A DNA stretch of 64,000 nucleotides from Vibrio sp. DW001 (GTDB lineage Bacteria > Pseudomonadota > Gammaproteobacteria > Enterobacterales > Vibrionaceae), in assembly GCF_029016285.1 (NCBI RefSeq), contig NZ_CP091976.1:1240001-1304000 (forward strand). The letters run 5' to 3'. Of the stretch, positions 55,547 to 64,000 are shown piece after piece. The position numbers and the translations under genes are program-made. The notes under the pieces are model-generated. The model searched no databases. It had not been told where the DNA came from and saw nothing but the letters and a program-made list of their open reading frames with translations. How positions within the stretch are numbered: the stretch's first letter is position 1; each line of letters starts with the position of its first letter.

Positions 55547-56653
55547 ATGAAGATTAATGGTCAACATTATCGAACTGTCTGGATGGCAGAAGATGGTCGA
55601 ACAGTTGAAATACTCGATCAAACTAAACTTCCATTTGAATTAGAAACCATTCAATTGACGTCGATGAAGCTTGCTGCCACGGCAATTAGAGAAATGTGGG
55701 TTCGTGGTGCGCCTCTGATTGGTGCTGTAGCCGCTTACGGTATGGCTCTGGGTATGAAGGAAGACCCAAGTGATGAAAATTTAACGGCCTGTTATGATGT
55801 GCTCATTGACACTCGACCCACGGCGATCAACTTAAAATGGGCGCTGGACAGGGTTAACAGACATCTTTCCAAAATTGCGTCGACCGAGCGTGAGCAGGCT
55901 GCCTATAAACTCGCGGCAGAAATTGCAGATGAAGATGTTCAATTGTGTGAGCAAATTGGCGAGCACGGTTTGGCGATCATTAAAAAAATTGCCGCGAATA
56001 AACCCGCTGGATCGGTCGTTAATGTCTTGACGCATTGTAATGCAGGATGGTTAGCGACTGTTGACTGGGGAACGGCCATTTCACCCATCTATAAAGCACA
56101 TGAAGCGGGTATCAACATTCATGTATGGGTCGACGAAACACGCCCTCGAAATCAAGGGTTACTCACGGCTTTTGAATTAGGTTCTCATGGTGTGCCACAT
56201 ACGTTGATTGCCGATAATGCTGGTGGTCATTTGATGCAGCATGGAGAAGTCGATTTGTGCATTGTCGGTACGGATCGTACGACAGCAAATGGTGATGTGT
56301 GTAATAAAATTGGTACCTATTTAAAAGCGCTTGCTGCGTTTGATAATGATGTGCCTTTTTATGTCGCTTTACCTTCACCAACGATCGATTTTACCGTGTT
56401 TGATGGCGTTAATGAAATTCCGATTGAACAGCGCTCAGGAGAAGAACAATCTCATGTGTACGGCGTCGATTCAGACGGTCAGTGTCGCTGGGTTAATACA
56501 GCGCCTAAGGGAACGCAATGTGGGAATTATGCGTTTGATGTGACACCAGCACGTTACGTAACGGGTTTAATTACCGAGCGTGGTGTTTGTGAAGCAAGCG
56601 AGGAGGCACTCTCAGAACTATTTGCTGACCTTAAACAACCTACTTATGTCTAG
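55547..56653 (+). CDS. mtnA: 5-methylthioribose-1-phosphate isomerase
   Basis: 368-residue eIF2B-fold isomerase making 5-methylthioribulose-1-phosphate. Catalytic Cys164 lies in [11 protein letters not shown] and Asp243/Asp250 in [18 protein letters not shown]; the N-terminal [19 protein letters not shown] is typical. It directly follows mtnK and precedes a class II aldolase. The later genes of the universal methionine salvage pathway (mtnB, mtnC, mtnD, mtnE) are not in this cluster. Confidence 0.95.
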   Translation: MKINGQHYRTVWMAEDGRTVEILDQTKLPFELETIQLTSMKLAATAIREMWVRGAPLIGAVAAYGMALGMKEDPSDENLTACYDVLIDTRPTAINLKWALDRVNRHLSKIASTEREQAAYKLAAEIADEDVQLCEQIGEHGLAIIKKIAANKPAGSVVNVLTHCNAGWLATVDWGTAISPIYKAHEAGINIHVWVDETRPRNQGLLTAFELGSHGVPHTLIADNAGGHLMQHGEVDLCIVGTDRTTANGDVCNKIGTYLKALAAFDNDVPFYVALPSPTIDFTVFDGVNEIPIEQRSGEEQSHVYGVDSDGQCRWVNTAPKGTQCGNYAFDVTPARYVTGLITERGVCEASEEALSELFADLKQPTYV

Positions 56654-56661
56654 TTTTTCTT

Positions 56662-56681
56662 GGGGCATTCTTGCCCCTTTT
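56662..56681 (+). terminator. Short hairpin between mtnA and the aldolase gene
   Basis: GGGGCA (56662-56667) and TGCCCC (56672-56677), a TTCT loop and four Ts. It is probably a partial terminator. Confidence 0.65.
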
Positions 56682-56692
56682 AAGGAAATGTT

Positions 56693-57337
56693 ATGAACCG
56701 TGAAACGCTATCGCAGCAAATTATAGATACGTGTTTAGAAATGACGGCACTGGGATTGAACCAGGGTACATCAGGGAATGTCAGTGCCCGTTATAAAAAA
56801 GGCATGTTAATTACACCAAGTGGTATCCCATATAACAAGCTAACGCCTAGCATGATTGTGTATGTTGATAATGAAGGTAAAGCGGAAGCGGATAAGGTAC
56901 CGTCGAGTGAATGGCATTTTCATCTTTCTTGTTTTAAAGCCAAACCCGAGCTGAATGCCGTGGTGCATAATCACGCGGTCAATGCAACGGCGGTTTCGAT
57001 ATTAAACCGTGCCATACCAGCAATACATTACATGGTGGCTGTGACAGGGACAGATCATGTTCCGTGCATACCGTATTCAACCTTCGGTACTCAAGAGTTA
57101 GCCGATAATGTGGCCTTAGGAATCCAAGAGAGCAAAGCGTTTTTGATGCAGCATCACGGCATGTTAGCCATGGAAGTTAATTTAGAAAAAGCGTTGTGGT
57201 TGGCAAATGAAGTCGAGGTGTTAGCGAAGCTGTATCTGCACATTCTTTCTATTCAGCCGGATGTCCCCGAATTATCGACTGAAGAAATGAAAATAGTGTT
57301 AGATAAATTTAAAACGTATGGTTTGAAGAGCGAGTAA
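56693..57337 (+). CDS. Class II aldolase (DHAP-shunt aldolase, FucA-like)
   Basis: 214-residue zinc aldolase of the FucA family. Zinc ligands His92, His94 (VVHNHAVNATA) and His155 (MQHHGML), and Glu73 (SSEWHFH), sit at the same numbers as in FucA. In the DHAP shunt this type of enzyme splits 5-methylthioribulose-1-phosphate or 5-deoxyribulose-1-phosphate into DHAP plus methylthioacetaldehyde or acetaldehyde. Placement right after mtnK-mtnA supports that role over fuculose phosphate. AAGGAAATG gives the ribosome binding site. Confidence 0.9.
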   Translation: MNRETLSQQIIDTCLEMTALGLNQGTSGNVSARYKKGMLITPSGIPYNKLTPSMIVYVDNEGKAEADKVPSSEWHFHLSCFKAKPELNAVVHNHAVNATAVSILNRAIPAIHYMVAVTGTDHVPCIPYSTFGTQELADNVALGIQESKAFLMQHHGMLAMEVNLEKALWLANEVEVLAKLYLHILSIQPDVPELSTEEMKIVLDKFKTYGLKSE

Positions 57338-57434
57338 AATAAATAGTAGCGATAGCTCCTCTACAAATTTTATTCTCTTATTGACACGTTACATCAACGA
57401 TAAAAGGGTTTTTAGGGAATAATAAATTTCATTT

Positions 57435-57480
57435 AGGGTACTGACAACTAAACAACAATCACATAAGTTGACAGTACCCT
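57435..57480. repeat. Long imperfect inverted repeat between convergent genes
   Basis: AGGGTACTGACAACT (57435-57449) and AGTTGACAGTACCCT (57466-57480) match at 14 of 15 positions with a 16-base loop. It has no T tail. It may terminate both convergent transcripts or be a small repeat element. Confidence 0.55.
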
Positions 57481-57572
57481 CACTAAGAACAAATCGTTCT
57501 TGAGTCCTATTTCTAGAACAACCTTATTGGTCGCCACTCAGATCTGACTTGTAAACCGATTACATTGATAGG

Positions 57573-59111
57573 CTACTTTTGAAAAGATAACCCTAACGAT
57601 GCAAGCTGTTGTGCTTTACCTTTAATATTACGAGTAAGCCCAGCCACTTCGTTCACCTCTTTTAAGTTGCACTGCGAAGAGTCTCGGATCGCCGCGACGT
57701 TTTGGCTTATATCATTTGCGACGACAGATTGCTGTTCGGTGGCCGTGGATATTTGGGTTGCCGCATCTTCTATATGCTGCATTACACTCGATAGTACGCC
57801 AATTTTGCTTTGTGTATTGGACGTGTATTCGATGCAAACTTGAGCAGCACTTTGACCTTGTTTCATGGTTTCAGAAAGTTCGGCAACAGAACTCATCACG
57901 CTCCCCATTGAATCCTGAATATTTTCAGTTGCTTTTTGAGTGCGTTGGCTTAGTGTTCTTACTTCGTCGGCCACGACAGCAAATCCCCGTCCATATTGTC
58001 CGGCACGAGCAGATTCTATTGCAGCATTCAGCGCAAGCAGATTCGTTTGCTCAGCGATGCTCTGAATTTCTGACATGATGGCGGCAATACTGGTTAGTTT
58101 CTTGGACAAATTTTCAGCAGACTCGAATGACGTTTCTACCTCGTCGACAAGCGCAGATACCTGATTTTGAGTTTTTTTGCTCCAAGTGTCCGCCTCTTGG
58201 CAGGTGTTGTTTGCTGAAAGGACTTGATCCAGCGTGGTGGCACTATTGCGAGCAACTTCTTCTATTGTCGCGACCATCTGTTCAACAGCGGACGCAACAT
58301 TCTCTATTTCGAGTGTTTCTTTTTCGATATTGATATGCGTACTTTCAGAGGCGTTCTCCAAGGAATGTACCTGTTTTAGTAAACTGCTGCTGCTATCCTG
58401 CGTTCGACCTATGATCGTTTGAACTCGACCTTGCTGCATTTTGAGATGGTACTCTGCGTAGTTGGTTTGGTCATCACAGAAGACGAGACGAGAGATACTG
58501 TCATAATCGCGTTTTAGCTCATCGTAGAACTTCTGACGAACAAATAACTCATGGTAAAGAACCGTTATGGTCGCAAACGGTATGATTAGCGTAGCCAGAG
58601 GGCTGACATAAAATCCGGCAATTACGGCCCCCAATGTGACAAAAAATAACGAGATTATCCTTTGTCTGGTGGTAAGACGAATATTGGATGTAAGGTGCTT
58701 ACCCTTGTCAGCCACGGTATATAGCTTTATGGCGCGACGCTTTACTTCAGGTGAAAGCTTTCGACGAACCGACTGATACCCAATGAGTTTATTCTCTTCA
58801 AAAATAGGCGTGACAAAAGCATCAACCCAGTAATATCGTCCATCTTTACAGATGTTTTTTACGGCCCCTCTCCAAGCTTGACCATTCTTTAGATGGCCCC
58901 ATAGATCCTTAAACGCAGCCTTGGGCATGTCAGGGTGACGTATCATATTGTGATTTTTATTGAGAAGCTCACTTATGTCATATCCGGATACTCTACAAAA
59001 ATCATTATTTGCATATGTAATGACGCCTTCTTTATCAGTGGTTGAGACGAGTTCTTCGTTTTCGGAGATTTCTATTTCTTCTTCTATTCTATTTTTTTCT
59101 GTTTTATTCAT
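57573..59111 (-). CDS. Aer-like PAS methyl-accepting chemotaxis protein
   Basis: 512-residue receptor. The N-terminal PAS domain (about 20-125; [40 protein letters not shown]) is very close to the Aer redox/oxygen sensor. A hydrophobic hairpin near 150-190 anchors it with no periplasmic domain. The C-terminal signalling domain has the conserved tip [19 protein letters not shown] near 390. I placed the start at 59111 (MNKTEKN); 43 extra codons upstream look non-coding. Likely guides aerotaxis or energy taxis. Confidence 0.9.
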   Translation of the reverse strand: MNKTEKNRIEEEIEISENEELVSTTDKEGVITYANNDFCRVSGYDISELLNKNHNMIRHPDMPKAAFKDLWGHLKNGQAWRGAVKNICKDGRYYWVDAFVTPIFEENKLIGYQSVRRKLSPEVKRRAIKLYTVADKGKHLTSNIRLTTRQRIISLFFVTLGAVIAGFYVSPLATLIIPFATITVLYHELFVRQKFYDELKRDYDSISRLVFCDDQTNYAEYHLKMQQGRVQTIIGRTQDSSSSLLKQVHSLENASESTHINIEKETLEIENVASAVEQMVATIEEVARNSATTLDQVLSANNTCQEADTWSKKTQNQVSALVDEVETSFESAENLSKKLTSIAAIMSEIQSIAEQTNLLALNAAIESARAGQYGRGFAVVADEVRTLSQRTQKATENIQDSMGSVMSSVAELSETMKQGQSAAQVCIEYTSNTQSKIGVLSSVMQHIEDAATQISTATEQQSVVANDISQNVAAIRDSSQCNLKEVNEVAGLTRNIKGKAQQLASLGLSFQK

Positions 59112-59293
59112 GATGTTTAAGCCTGACGTTATATTTATAATTTTAGTTTTAATGCAACTGAAGTTACATCTACAGTAAACATAGACAACATTACGCATAT
59201 TTGCTAAATGCGAAGACAGAAAGGTGAACACTTCATTCATGTTGCATTCATCTTTTATGAGCTATATTGACAAACAGGATAGGAGAGGTAAAT

Positions 59294-59494
59294 ATGAAAA
59301 AAGTATTCGTAACAGCGTTAGTATTAATGGCTGGCTTTATTGCTCTACTCAGTAGCTTAATCCTTGTTGTCCCGTTAACCGTGGCCGCGTTAATTGCAGG
59401 TAAGCAGATCGAAAAGAAATTGAAAAACCAAGGTTTCAATCCGACGTCAGAAAGGATTATAGAAGGCGAATATGAAGAGAAACTGTCCAAATAA
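59294..59494 (+). CDS. Small membrane protein of 66 residues
   Basis: It starts MKKVFVTALVLMAGFIALLSS, has a second hydrophobic stretch to about residue 38, then a charged tail (EKKLKNQGF, EGEYEEKLSK). GGAGAGG lies 7 bases before the ATG. It resembles no family I recognise. It precedes a lipoprotein hydrolase gene by 47 bases in the same direction. Confidence 0.65.
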   Translation: MKKVFVTALVLMAGFIALLSSLILVVPLTVAALIAGKQIEKKLKNQGFNPTSERIIEGEYEEKLSK

Positions 59495-59541
59495 ACAACC
59501 ATCTAAGACATTCGCGAAACAATGTGTGGAAAAGACAATAA

Positions 59542-60711
59542 ATGCCTAAAATAACTCACTTCTCTTTCTTTCTGTGTGCGGTAATGTCAGTCATTATATT
59601 GGGGTGTATGAACCCGCCCATTGACCCAAGTTATAGTACCTCTGAGTCATTGCCTAGCTATTCTCAATCGAGCTTTGAACAGTATATTGAAGAGACGCAG
59701 TCATGGCTTAAAGACAACCGAGTGTTCGTCACCGATGATAAAGACAAAGAAGTTGCGGCCAATGCACCCTATGAAATCAGACCAGAAACCCCAAATGGTC
59801 AGGCGGTTTTATTAGTTCATGGCCTTGGTGATTCACCCTATTCATTTATCGATGTAGCGAAACATCTTGCAGAGCGCGGCTACGTAGTGCGAACCGTGTT
59901 ATTACCCGGGCATGGAAGTAAAGTGGGTGACCTGATTCTGCCTACCTTGTCCGATTGGCAGGGCGTGGTCGATCATCATATAGGCCTACTTAAACAAGAG
60001 TACGATTCAGTTTGGCTTGGTGGGTATTCCACTGGCGCGAATTTAGTTACGTCAGAAGCGATGAGTGATCCGTCGATAAAAGGGTTACTGCTTTTTTCTC
60101 CAGCGTTTCAACCTAAGTCCTCCGTCGTTAAATATGCAGAGTTTGCGAGTCATTTCATCACCTGGGCTGATCAAGATCCTGAGGATAATTACCTGCGATA
60201 TAACTCTGTACCGATGAATGGCGCAGCGGTGTATTATCAGACGTCAACAGCAGTTCGACATGACTTAGAAGACGCGGCTTATACCAAACCCGTATTTGTC
60301 ATTATGAGTGAAGGCGACAGCGTCATCGATACTCAATATGTACAAGCAACCTTTGCCAATAAAATGGTCAACCCGAATAATCGATTAATTTGGCAAGGAG
60401 AAACACCTTTAAAAGACAGCCGTGCAATCCAACTGACGATGAAATTGGATACCGCTCAGATCTCAAATGGTTCGCATATGGGGCTGCTTTTCTCCCCCGA
60501 GAATCCTGACTATGGAATCTTGGGAGACAAGCGTATTTGCAGTAATGGTCAAACGGAAGAAGGAGAAGCATCCTGCTTAAATGGGGGGAACGTTTGGTTT
60601 TCTGCATGGGGCTATCGCCAGGAAGGTAAGGTATACGCAAGGCTGACATACAATCCCTATTTTAATCAAACCATGCAAATCATCGATCAAGTAATGTCTG
60701 AAAGCTTGTAG
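59542..60711 (+). CDS. Lipoprotein alpha/beta hydrolase
   Basis: 389 residues. The lipoprotein signal ends IILGC with lipidated Cys22. The hydrolase core has the oxyanion strand VLLVHGLGDSPYSF near 90, LLPGHGSK near 125 and nucleophile elbow GGYSTGAN near 165 (Ser). The acid Asp is in MSEGDSVID near 255 and the His in SNGSHMGL near 312. The family resembles monoglyceride lipase or carboxylesterase types; substrate unknown. Attached to a membrane facing the periplasm. Confidence 0.85.
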   Translation: MPKITHFSFFLCAVMSVIILGCMNPPIDPSYSTSESLPSYSQSSFEQYIEETQSWLKDNRVFVTDDKDKEVAANAPYEIRPETPNGQAVLLVHGLGDSPYSFIDVAKHLAERGYVVRTVLLPGHGSKVGDLILPTLSDWQGVVDHHIGLLKQEYDSVWLGGYSTGANLVTSEAMSDPSIKGLLLFSPAFQPKSSVVKYAEFASHFITWADQDPEDNYLRYNSVPMNGAAVYYQTSTAVRHDLEDAAYTKPVFVIMSEGDSVIDTQYVQATFANKMVNPNNRLIWQGETPLKDSRAIQLTMKLDTAQISNGSHMGLLFSPENPDYGILGDKRICSNGQTEEGEASCLNGGNVWFSAWGYRQEGKVYARLTYNPYFNQTMQIIDQVMSESL

Positions 60712-60838
60712 TTTGATAACTCGATATCGTGAAATAATCAAAGGAAATGGGATAAAATGTAAAGGTTTCATGATGTAAATGCATGCGCTGTATTACACCC
60801 TATACGTATCAGGTTACTAAGCAACGTTGGGAGTGGTG

Positions 60839-63037
60839 GTGGGAATTGAATATAACAAAGCACATAAGGTTTTTCATCTAAAAGGAAAACAGACGAGCTA
60901 TATTTTTGGAGTTAATGTTCACGGCTATTTACAGCATATATATTGGGGAGGTGAACTTTCTCTCGCCAAACAGAATGATGACTGCATGATCGCGGGCAGA
61001 ATGTTTTCTGATACAGAATGTAAACCGGATAATATCGTTTCGATTTTTGAGTGCGTCCAGAACGAATTTCCTTTTTTTGGGACGGGAGATTATAAGTCTC
61101 CCGCGTTCTCAATTGTTGACCATAATGGACATTCAACCAGTGAACTTAAGTATCTTTCTCATCGAATTAATAGAGGAAAGCCTGATATCGAAGGGCTTCC
61201 GTCTACCTATATGGAAACAAAGGATGAAGGCGAAACCCTGCATGTTGTCCTTGAGGACAAATACAACAACTTCATCGTCGAATTGAGCTATACACTATTT
61301 GAAGAACTGGATGTCGTCACTCGTTCAGCACGGTTTATCAACCTCGGTATTCACCCTTTAGAGCTAACACGTGCGTTAAGCGTCTCTATTGATATGCCAG
61401 ACCATGACTTCGATTGCCTTCAACTTTGGGGAGCATGGGGAAACGAGAGAAACATCGATCGCACAACCTTATCTCATGGAAAACAGGTAATAGAGAGTAA
61501 GAGAGGTTCTAGTTCGCATCAGAAAAATCCGTTTGTTGCCTTACTTAGAAAGGAAACCACAGAAGACACCGGCGACATCTACGGGTTCAGCCTTGTTTAT
61601 AGTGGCAGCTTTATTGCAGAAGTAGACGTTGAACAGTATGAATTTAGCCGTGTGAATATGGGAATTAACCCGTACAATTTCAAATGGAAATTGAAACAAG
61701 GCGAATCATTTCAAACCCCTGAAGTGGTGTTAGTTTACTCATCTGAAGGGCTTGGGGGAATGTCCAGAAAGTTTCACAAACTCTACCGAACACGCTTATG
61801 TCGTGGGAAATATAGAGATAAAGCGAGACCGGTTTTAATTAATAATTGGGAAGCAACGTACTTTGATTTCGATGAAAAGAAGTTGATGGATATTGCAGGT
61901 GCAGCAAAAAAAGTCGGTATAGAACTTTTTGTTTTGGACGACGGTTGGTTTGGGAATCGAAATAGCGACAACTCATCATTGGGAGACTGGGTTGAGAATC
62001 GTGACAAGATACCAAGTGGTCTTAATAAATTTGCGAATTTATTAAACAAACAAGACATGAAATTTGGTCTGTGGTTTGAACCTGAAATGATCTCGCCAGA
62101 TTCGGAACTCTATAGATCGCACCCAGACTGGTGTCTTCATGTCGCTGGCCGACCGAGAACCGAAGTGCGTAACCAACTTGTTCTGGACCTTTCTCGTGTT
62201 GATGTTCAAGACTATATTATTGATACGCTAAACCGCGTTTTGTCTTCCTGTAATATCGAATATGTTAAGTGGGACTTCAATCGTGAGTTAATGGAAATCG
62301 GGAACGTTACTCACCCTGTGGATCAGCAACAAGAACTCGGTCATCGGTACATATTGGGTTTGTATCGTGTTATGGGTCACCTTACACAGTCTTTTCCCCA
62401 TATTCTCTTTGAAGGATGTGCCTCTGGTGGCGGTCGATATGACCCCGGTATGCTTTATTATATGCCCCAGATCTGGGCGAGTGATAACACCGATTCTATT
62501 TCTCGATTGTCAATTCAATATGGCACGAGCCTAGTTTACCCTGCTTGCACAATGGGGGCTCATGTTTCTGATAGTCCAAATCACCAAACAGGAAGACGTA
62601 CCTTGTTGCAGACAAGAGGGCAGGTTGCCATGGCGGGTTGCTTTGGATATGAATTAGATTTATCGATGCTTTCTACAGAAGCGCTTCATGAAATCAGCAC
62701 CCAAGTTCAAGAGTACAAATCCATTCGTAACTGGATTATCCATTCTGACTTATATCGACTTCATTCACCTATTTCTCGTCAAAAATGCGCTTGGATGTAT
62801 GTATCTGAAGATAAAAGCCGTGCGATTGTGCAATATGTAAAAATACTCACTTTACCGGTTCGAATTAACATTGAAAGGATAAAGCTCAAAGGGTTATCTT
62901 CAACCAAGCTTTATCACGTTGTTGGAGATAAGCAAGTCTACACTGGCTCTGAACTGATGAAACTGGGTTTAGATTGTTCTCAATTAACGGAAGATTTTTG
63001 TAGTCAAAGTTGGATAATCAATGAGTATCAGGAATAG
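60839..63037 (+). CDS. GH36 alpha-galactosidase
   Basis: Roughly 730-residue family-36 enzyme hydrolysing alpha-galactosides such as melibiose or raffinose. It has an N-terminal beta-sandwich and a TIM barrel starting near LINNWEATYFDFDE (about 335). FVLDDGWFGNR, GLWFEPEMISPDS and the nucleophile Asp in YVKWDFNREL near residue 479 follow, then the acid/base Asp in ASDNTDSISR near 545. No signal peptide, so it is cytoplasmic. The start is one of three GTG codons (60833-60839) after GGGAG; a TTG at 60827 is also possible. An AraC regulator follows. Confidence 0.9.
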   Translation: MGIEYNKAHKVFHLKGKQTSYIFGVNVHGYLQHIYWGGELSLAKQNDDCMIAGRMFSDTECKPDNIVSIFECVQNEFPFFGTGDYKSPAFSIVDHNGHSTSELKYLSHRINRGKPDIEGLPSTYMETKDEGETLHVVLEDKYNNFIVELSYTLFEELDVVTRSARFINLGIHPLELTRALSVSIDMPDHDFDCLQLWGAWGNERNIDRTTLSHGKQVIESKRGSSSHQKNPFVALLRKETTEDTGDIYGFSLVYSGSFIAEVDVEQYEFSRVNMGINPYNFKWKLKQGESFQTPEVVLVYSSEGLGGMSRKFHKLYRTRLCRGKYRDKARPVLINNWEATYFDFDEKKLMDIAGAAKKVGIELFVLDDGWFGNRNSDNSSLGDWVENRDKIPSGLNKFANLLNKQDMKFGLWFEPEMISPDSELYRSHPDWCLHVAGRPRTEVRNQLVLDLSRVDVQDYIIDTLNRVLSSCNIEYVKWDFNRELMEIGNVTHPVDQQQELGHRYILGLYRVMGHLTQSFPHILFEGCASGGGRYDPGMLYYMPQIWASDNTDSISRLSIQYGTSLVYPACTMGAHVSDSPNHQTGRRTLLQTRGQVAMAGCFGYELDLSMLSTEALHEISTQVQEYKSIRNWIIHSDLYRLHSPISRQKCAWMYVSEDKSRAIVQYVKILTLPVRINIERIKLKGLSSTKLYHVVGDKQVYTGSELMKLGLDCSQLTEDFCSQSWIINEYQE

Positions 63038-63043
63038 CATTCT

Positions 63044-64000
63044 ATGAAACGAAGTCACAAATCAATGATAGTGGAAGCCGAGGGCTACAATGTCAGTCCG
63101 CTCTCTCTGATACAAGACGACGAGCAAATTGATGTTCAATTAAGAGCACCAATTCCGATGTCTGATTATCACTGGCATAACCATCTGGAAGTCAACATTC
63201 CTCTTGAGGATGAAATAGAGTTGTTGATTAATGGCATAAAATGCGTCGTTTCCCAAGGTCAGATGGCCGTTTTCTGGGCGCTAACTCCTCATCAATTATT
63301 GTCGTCAAATCGATGCAGTAAGATGGCGATTATCTCAATACCATTACACCTGTTACTTACCTGGACTACGAATGAGCAGTTCTTCAGCGAAATTATTAAC
63401 GGTGAGGTGTTGGTGTGTAATCAAAGAGATTTGGTCGAGGAATCAAGGGTATCGTGCTGGCAACAAGAACTTGAAATGAAAAACCATGCTTTGTATGCGC
63501 TCAATGTGGCTGAAATACGGTTGCTATTAAACCGATTTTATTTATATGGCTGGCACAGTATTACGTCTACGGTTCATCATCCGATTCAACAACAGTCGAG
63601 CGACAAATCCGTATATTATCTCTGGAATACATTAAAATACATTTCTGAGAATTATGACTCTTCCATCACGATAAAAGACATTGCTGATACCGTTGGTATA
63701 AATGAACATTATTTGATGACGATGTTTAAGAAAAAAATGCATATATCCATCAAACAATACATTTTAAAAATGCGCTTGGAACATGCGAAGGCTATGTTGA
63801 CGAGAACAAATTATAACATCACCGATATTGCGATGGTGTCAGGTTTTGGATCGGTTAGTCGATTTTTCGATTGTTTTTCTAAACATGTTGATGTTACACC
63901 CGGTGAATATCGTAAAAGATATCAAGGTTCTTCGGTTGAAGGGCGAAATGAACTGACCAATGAGATGGACGACACTTATATTGGCGGTCGAAGAAAGCTC
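63044..64000 (+). CDS. AraC-family regulator (MelR/RafR-like), open at window end
   Basis: Begins 6 bases after the alpha-galactosidase stop and stays open to the window edge (319 codons). It has an N-terminal cupin with HWHNHLEVNIPL near 43-54, and two HTH motifs near 220-305 (IKDIADTVGINEHYLMTMFKK; ITDIAMVSGFGSVSRFFDCF), ending VTPGEYRKRYQ. This layout fits MelR-type activators of alpha-galactoside genes. After the normal end, the frame continues with NEMDDTYIGGRRKL, which recalls the catalytic start of IS1595-type transposases and may be an odd tail or a fusion. Confidence 0.85.
   Translation, partial: MKRSHKSMIVEAEGYNVSPLSLIQDDEQIDVQLRAPIPMSDYHWHNHLEVNIPLEDEIELLINGIKCVVSQGQMAVFWALTPHQLLSSNRCSKMAIISIPLHLLLTWTTNEQFFSEIINGEVLVCNQRDLVEESRVSCWQQELEMKNHALYALNVAEIRLLLNRFYLYGWHSITSTVHHPIQQQSSDKSVYYLWNTLKYISENYDSSITIKDIADTVGINEHYLMTMFKKKMHISIKQYILKMRLEHAKAMLTRTNYNITDIAMVSGFGSVSRFFDCFSKHVDVTPGEYRKRYQGSSVEGRNELTNEMDDTYIGGRRKL

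Overview
The window reads as the chromosome of a marine gammaproteobacterium, most likely a Vibrio or close relative. The reasons are its moderately AT-rich, densely packed genes, a near-consensus NsrR operator, tandem Fur boxes, HdfR/YifE-type (DUF413) proteins, peptidase E/T genes and many accessory catabolic operons of the kind found on Vibrio secondary chromosomes. No rRNA, tRNA, CRISPR array, complete insertion sequence or prophage was seen. All calls come from reading the translated sequence; no database search was run.

Layout. 0-3.8 kb: citrate lyase genes citD-citE-citF-citX. 3.9-5.8 kb: a nitric-oxide response unit (nsrR, nnrS and a 27-residue Cys/Glu-rich peptide) with an NsrR operator. 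5.9-7.7 kb: a Fur-controlled divergent pair including a predicted 10-TM metal transporter. 7.7-22.4 kb: a complete 4-hydroxybenzoate/protocatechuate 4,5-cleavage island: pobR/pobA, a TRAP transporter plus a bacteriohemerythrin, a LysR regulator with two DNA-binding domains, ligJ-ligK-galD, ligC plus an aldo/keto reductase, and ligI-ligA-ligB. Four promoters of this island carry a dyad of the form GCTAT-N11-ATAGC, so it probably forms one regulon. 22.5-26.9 kb: pepE-pepT-dcuC with an RpiR regulator and a perfect 18-bp inverted repeat. 27-32.4 kb: ldhA, a DUF1499 lipoprotein, a RIO-type kinase, a LysR regulator, a very short YadA-anchor protein and a small outer-membrane protein.

32.5-42.6 kb is a less familiar locus. 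It has two DUF413 (YifE/MaoP-like) genes, each next to an MscS-type channel gene, an HdfR-like LysR regulator, the operon rimK / aspartoacylase-like / rimB-like protease / mgtE, an IclR regulator overlapping a ureohydrolase-fold protein whose metal-binding residues have decayed, and a PAS-GGDEF protein. A 990-base non-coding stretch follows. 43.6-48.7 kb: a peptide/nickel-type ABC transporter with fused ATPases. 48.9-57.3 kb: a SorC regulator, a FucU/RbsD-type mutarotase, an Rbs-type ABC importer, mtnK, mtnA and a class II aldolase. This looks like an import-plus-DHAP-shunt system for 5-methylthioribose or 5-deoxyribose. 57.6-64 kb: an Aer-like chemoreceptor, a small membrane protein, a lipoprotein hydrolase, a GH36 alpha-galactosidase and an AraC regulator running off the window.

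How they fit together: most of the window consists of nutrient-acquisition modules, each with its own regulator next door (aromatic acids, citrate, Asp-dipeptides/C4-dicarboxylates, methylthioribose, alpha-galactosides). These are interspersed with stress modules for NO, metal and, by inference, osmotic or ionic stress. The strongest candidates for something undescribed are the methylthioribose/deoxyribose importer cluster, the DUF413-MscS/rimK/mgtE locus with its ureohydrolase pseudoenzyme, and the tandem-HTH LysR regulon with a hemerythrin in its transport operon.
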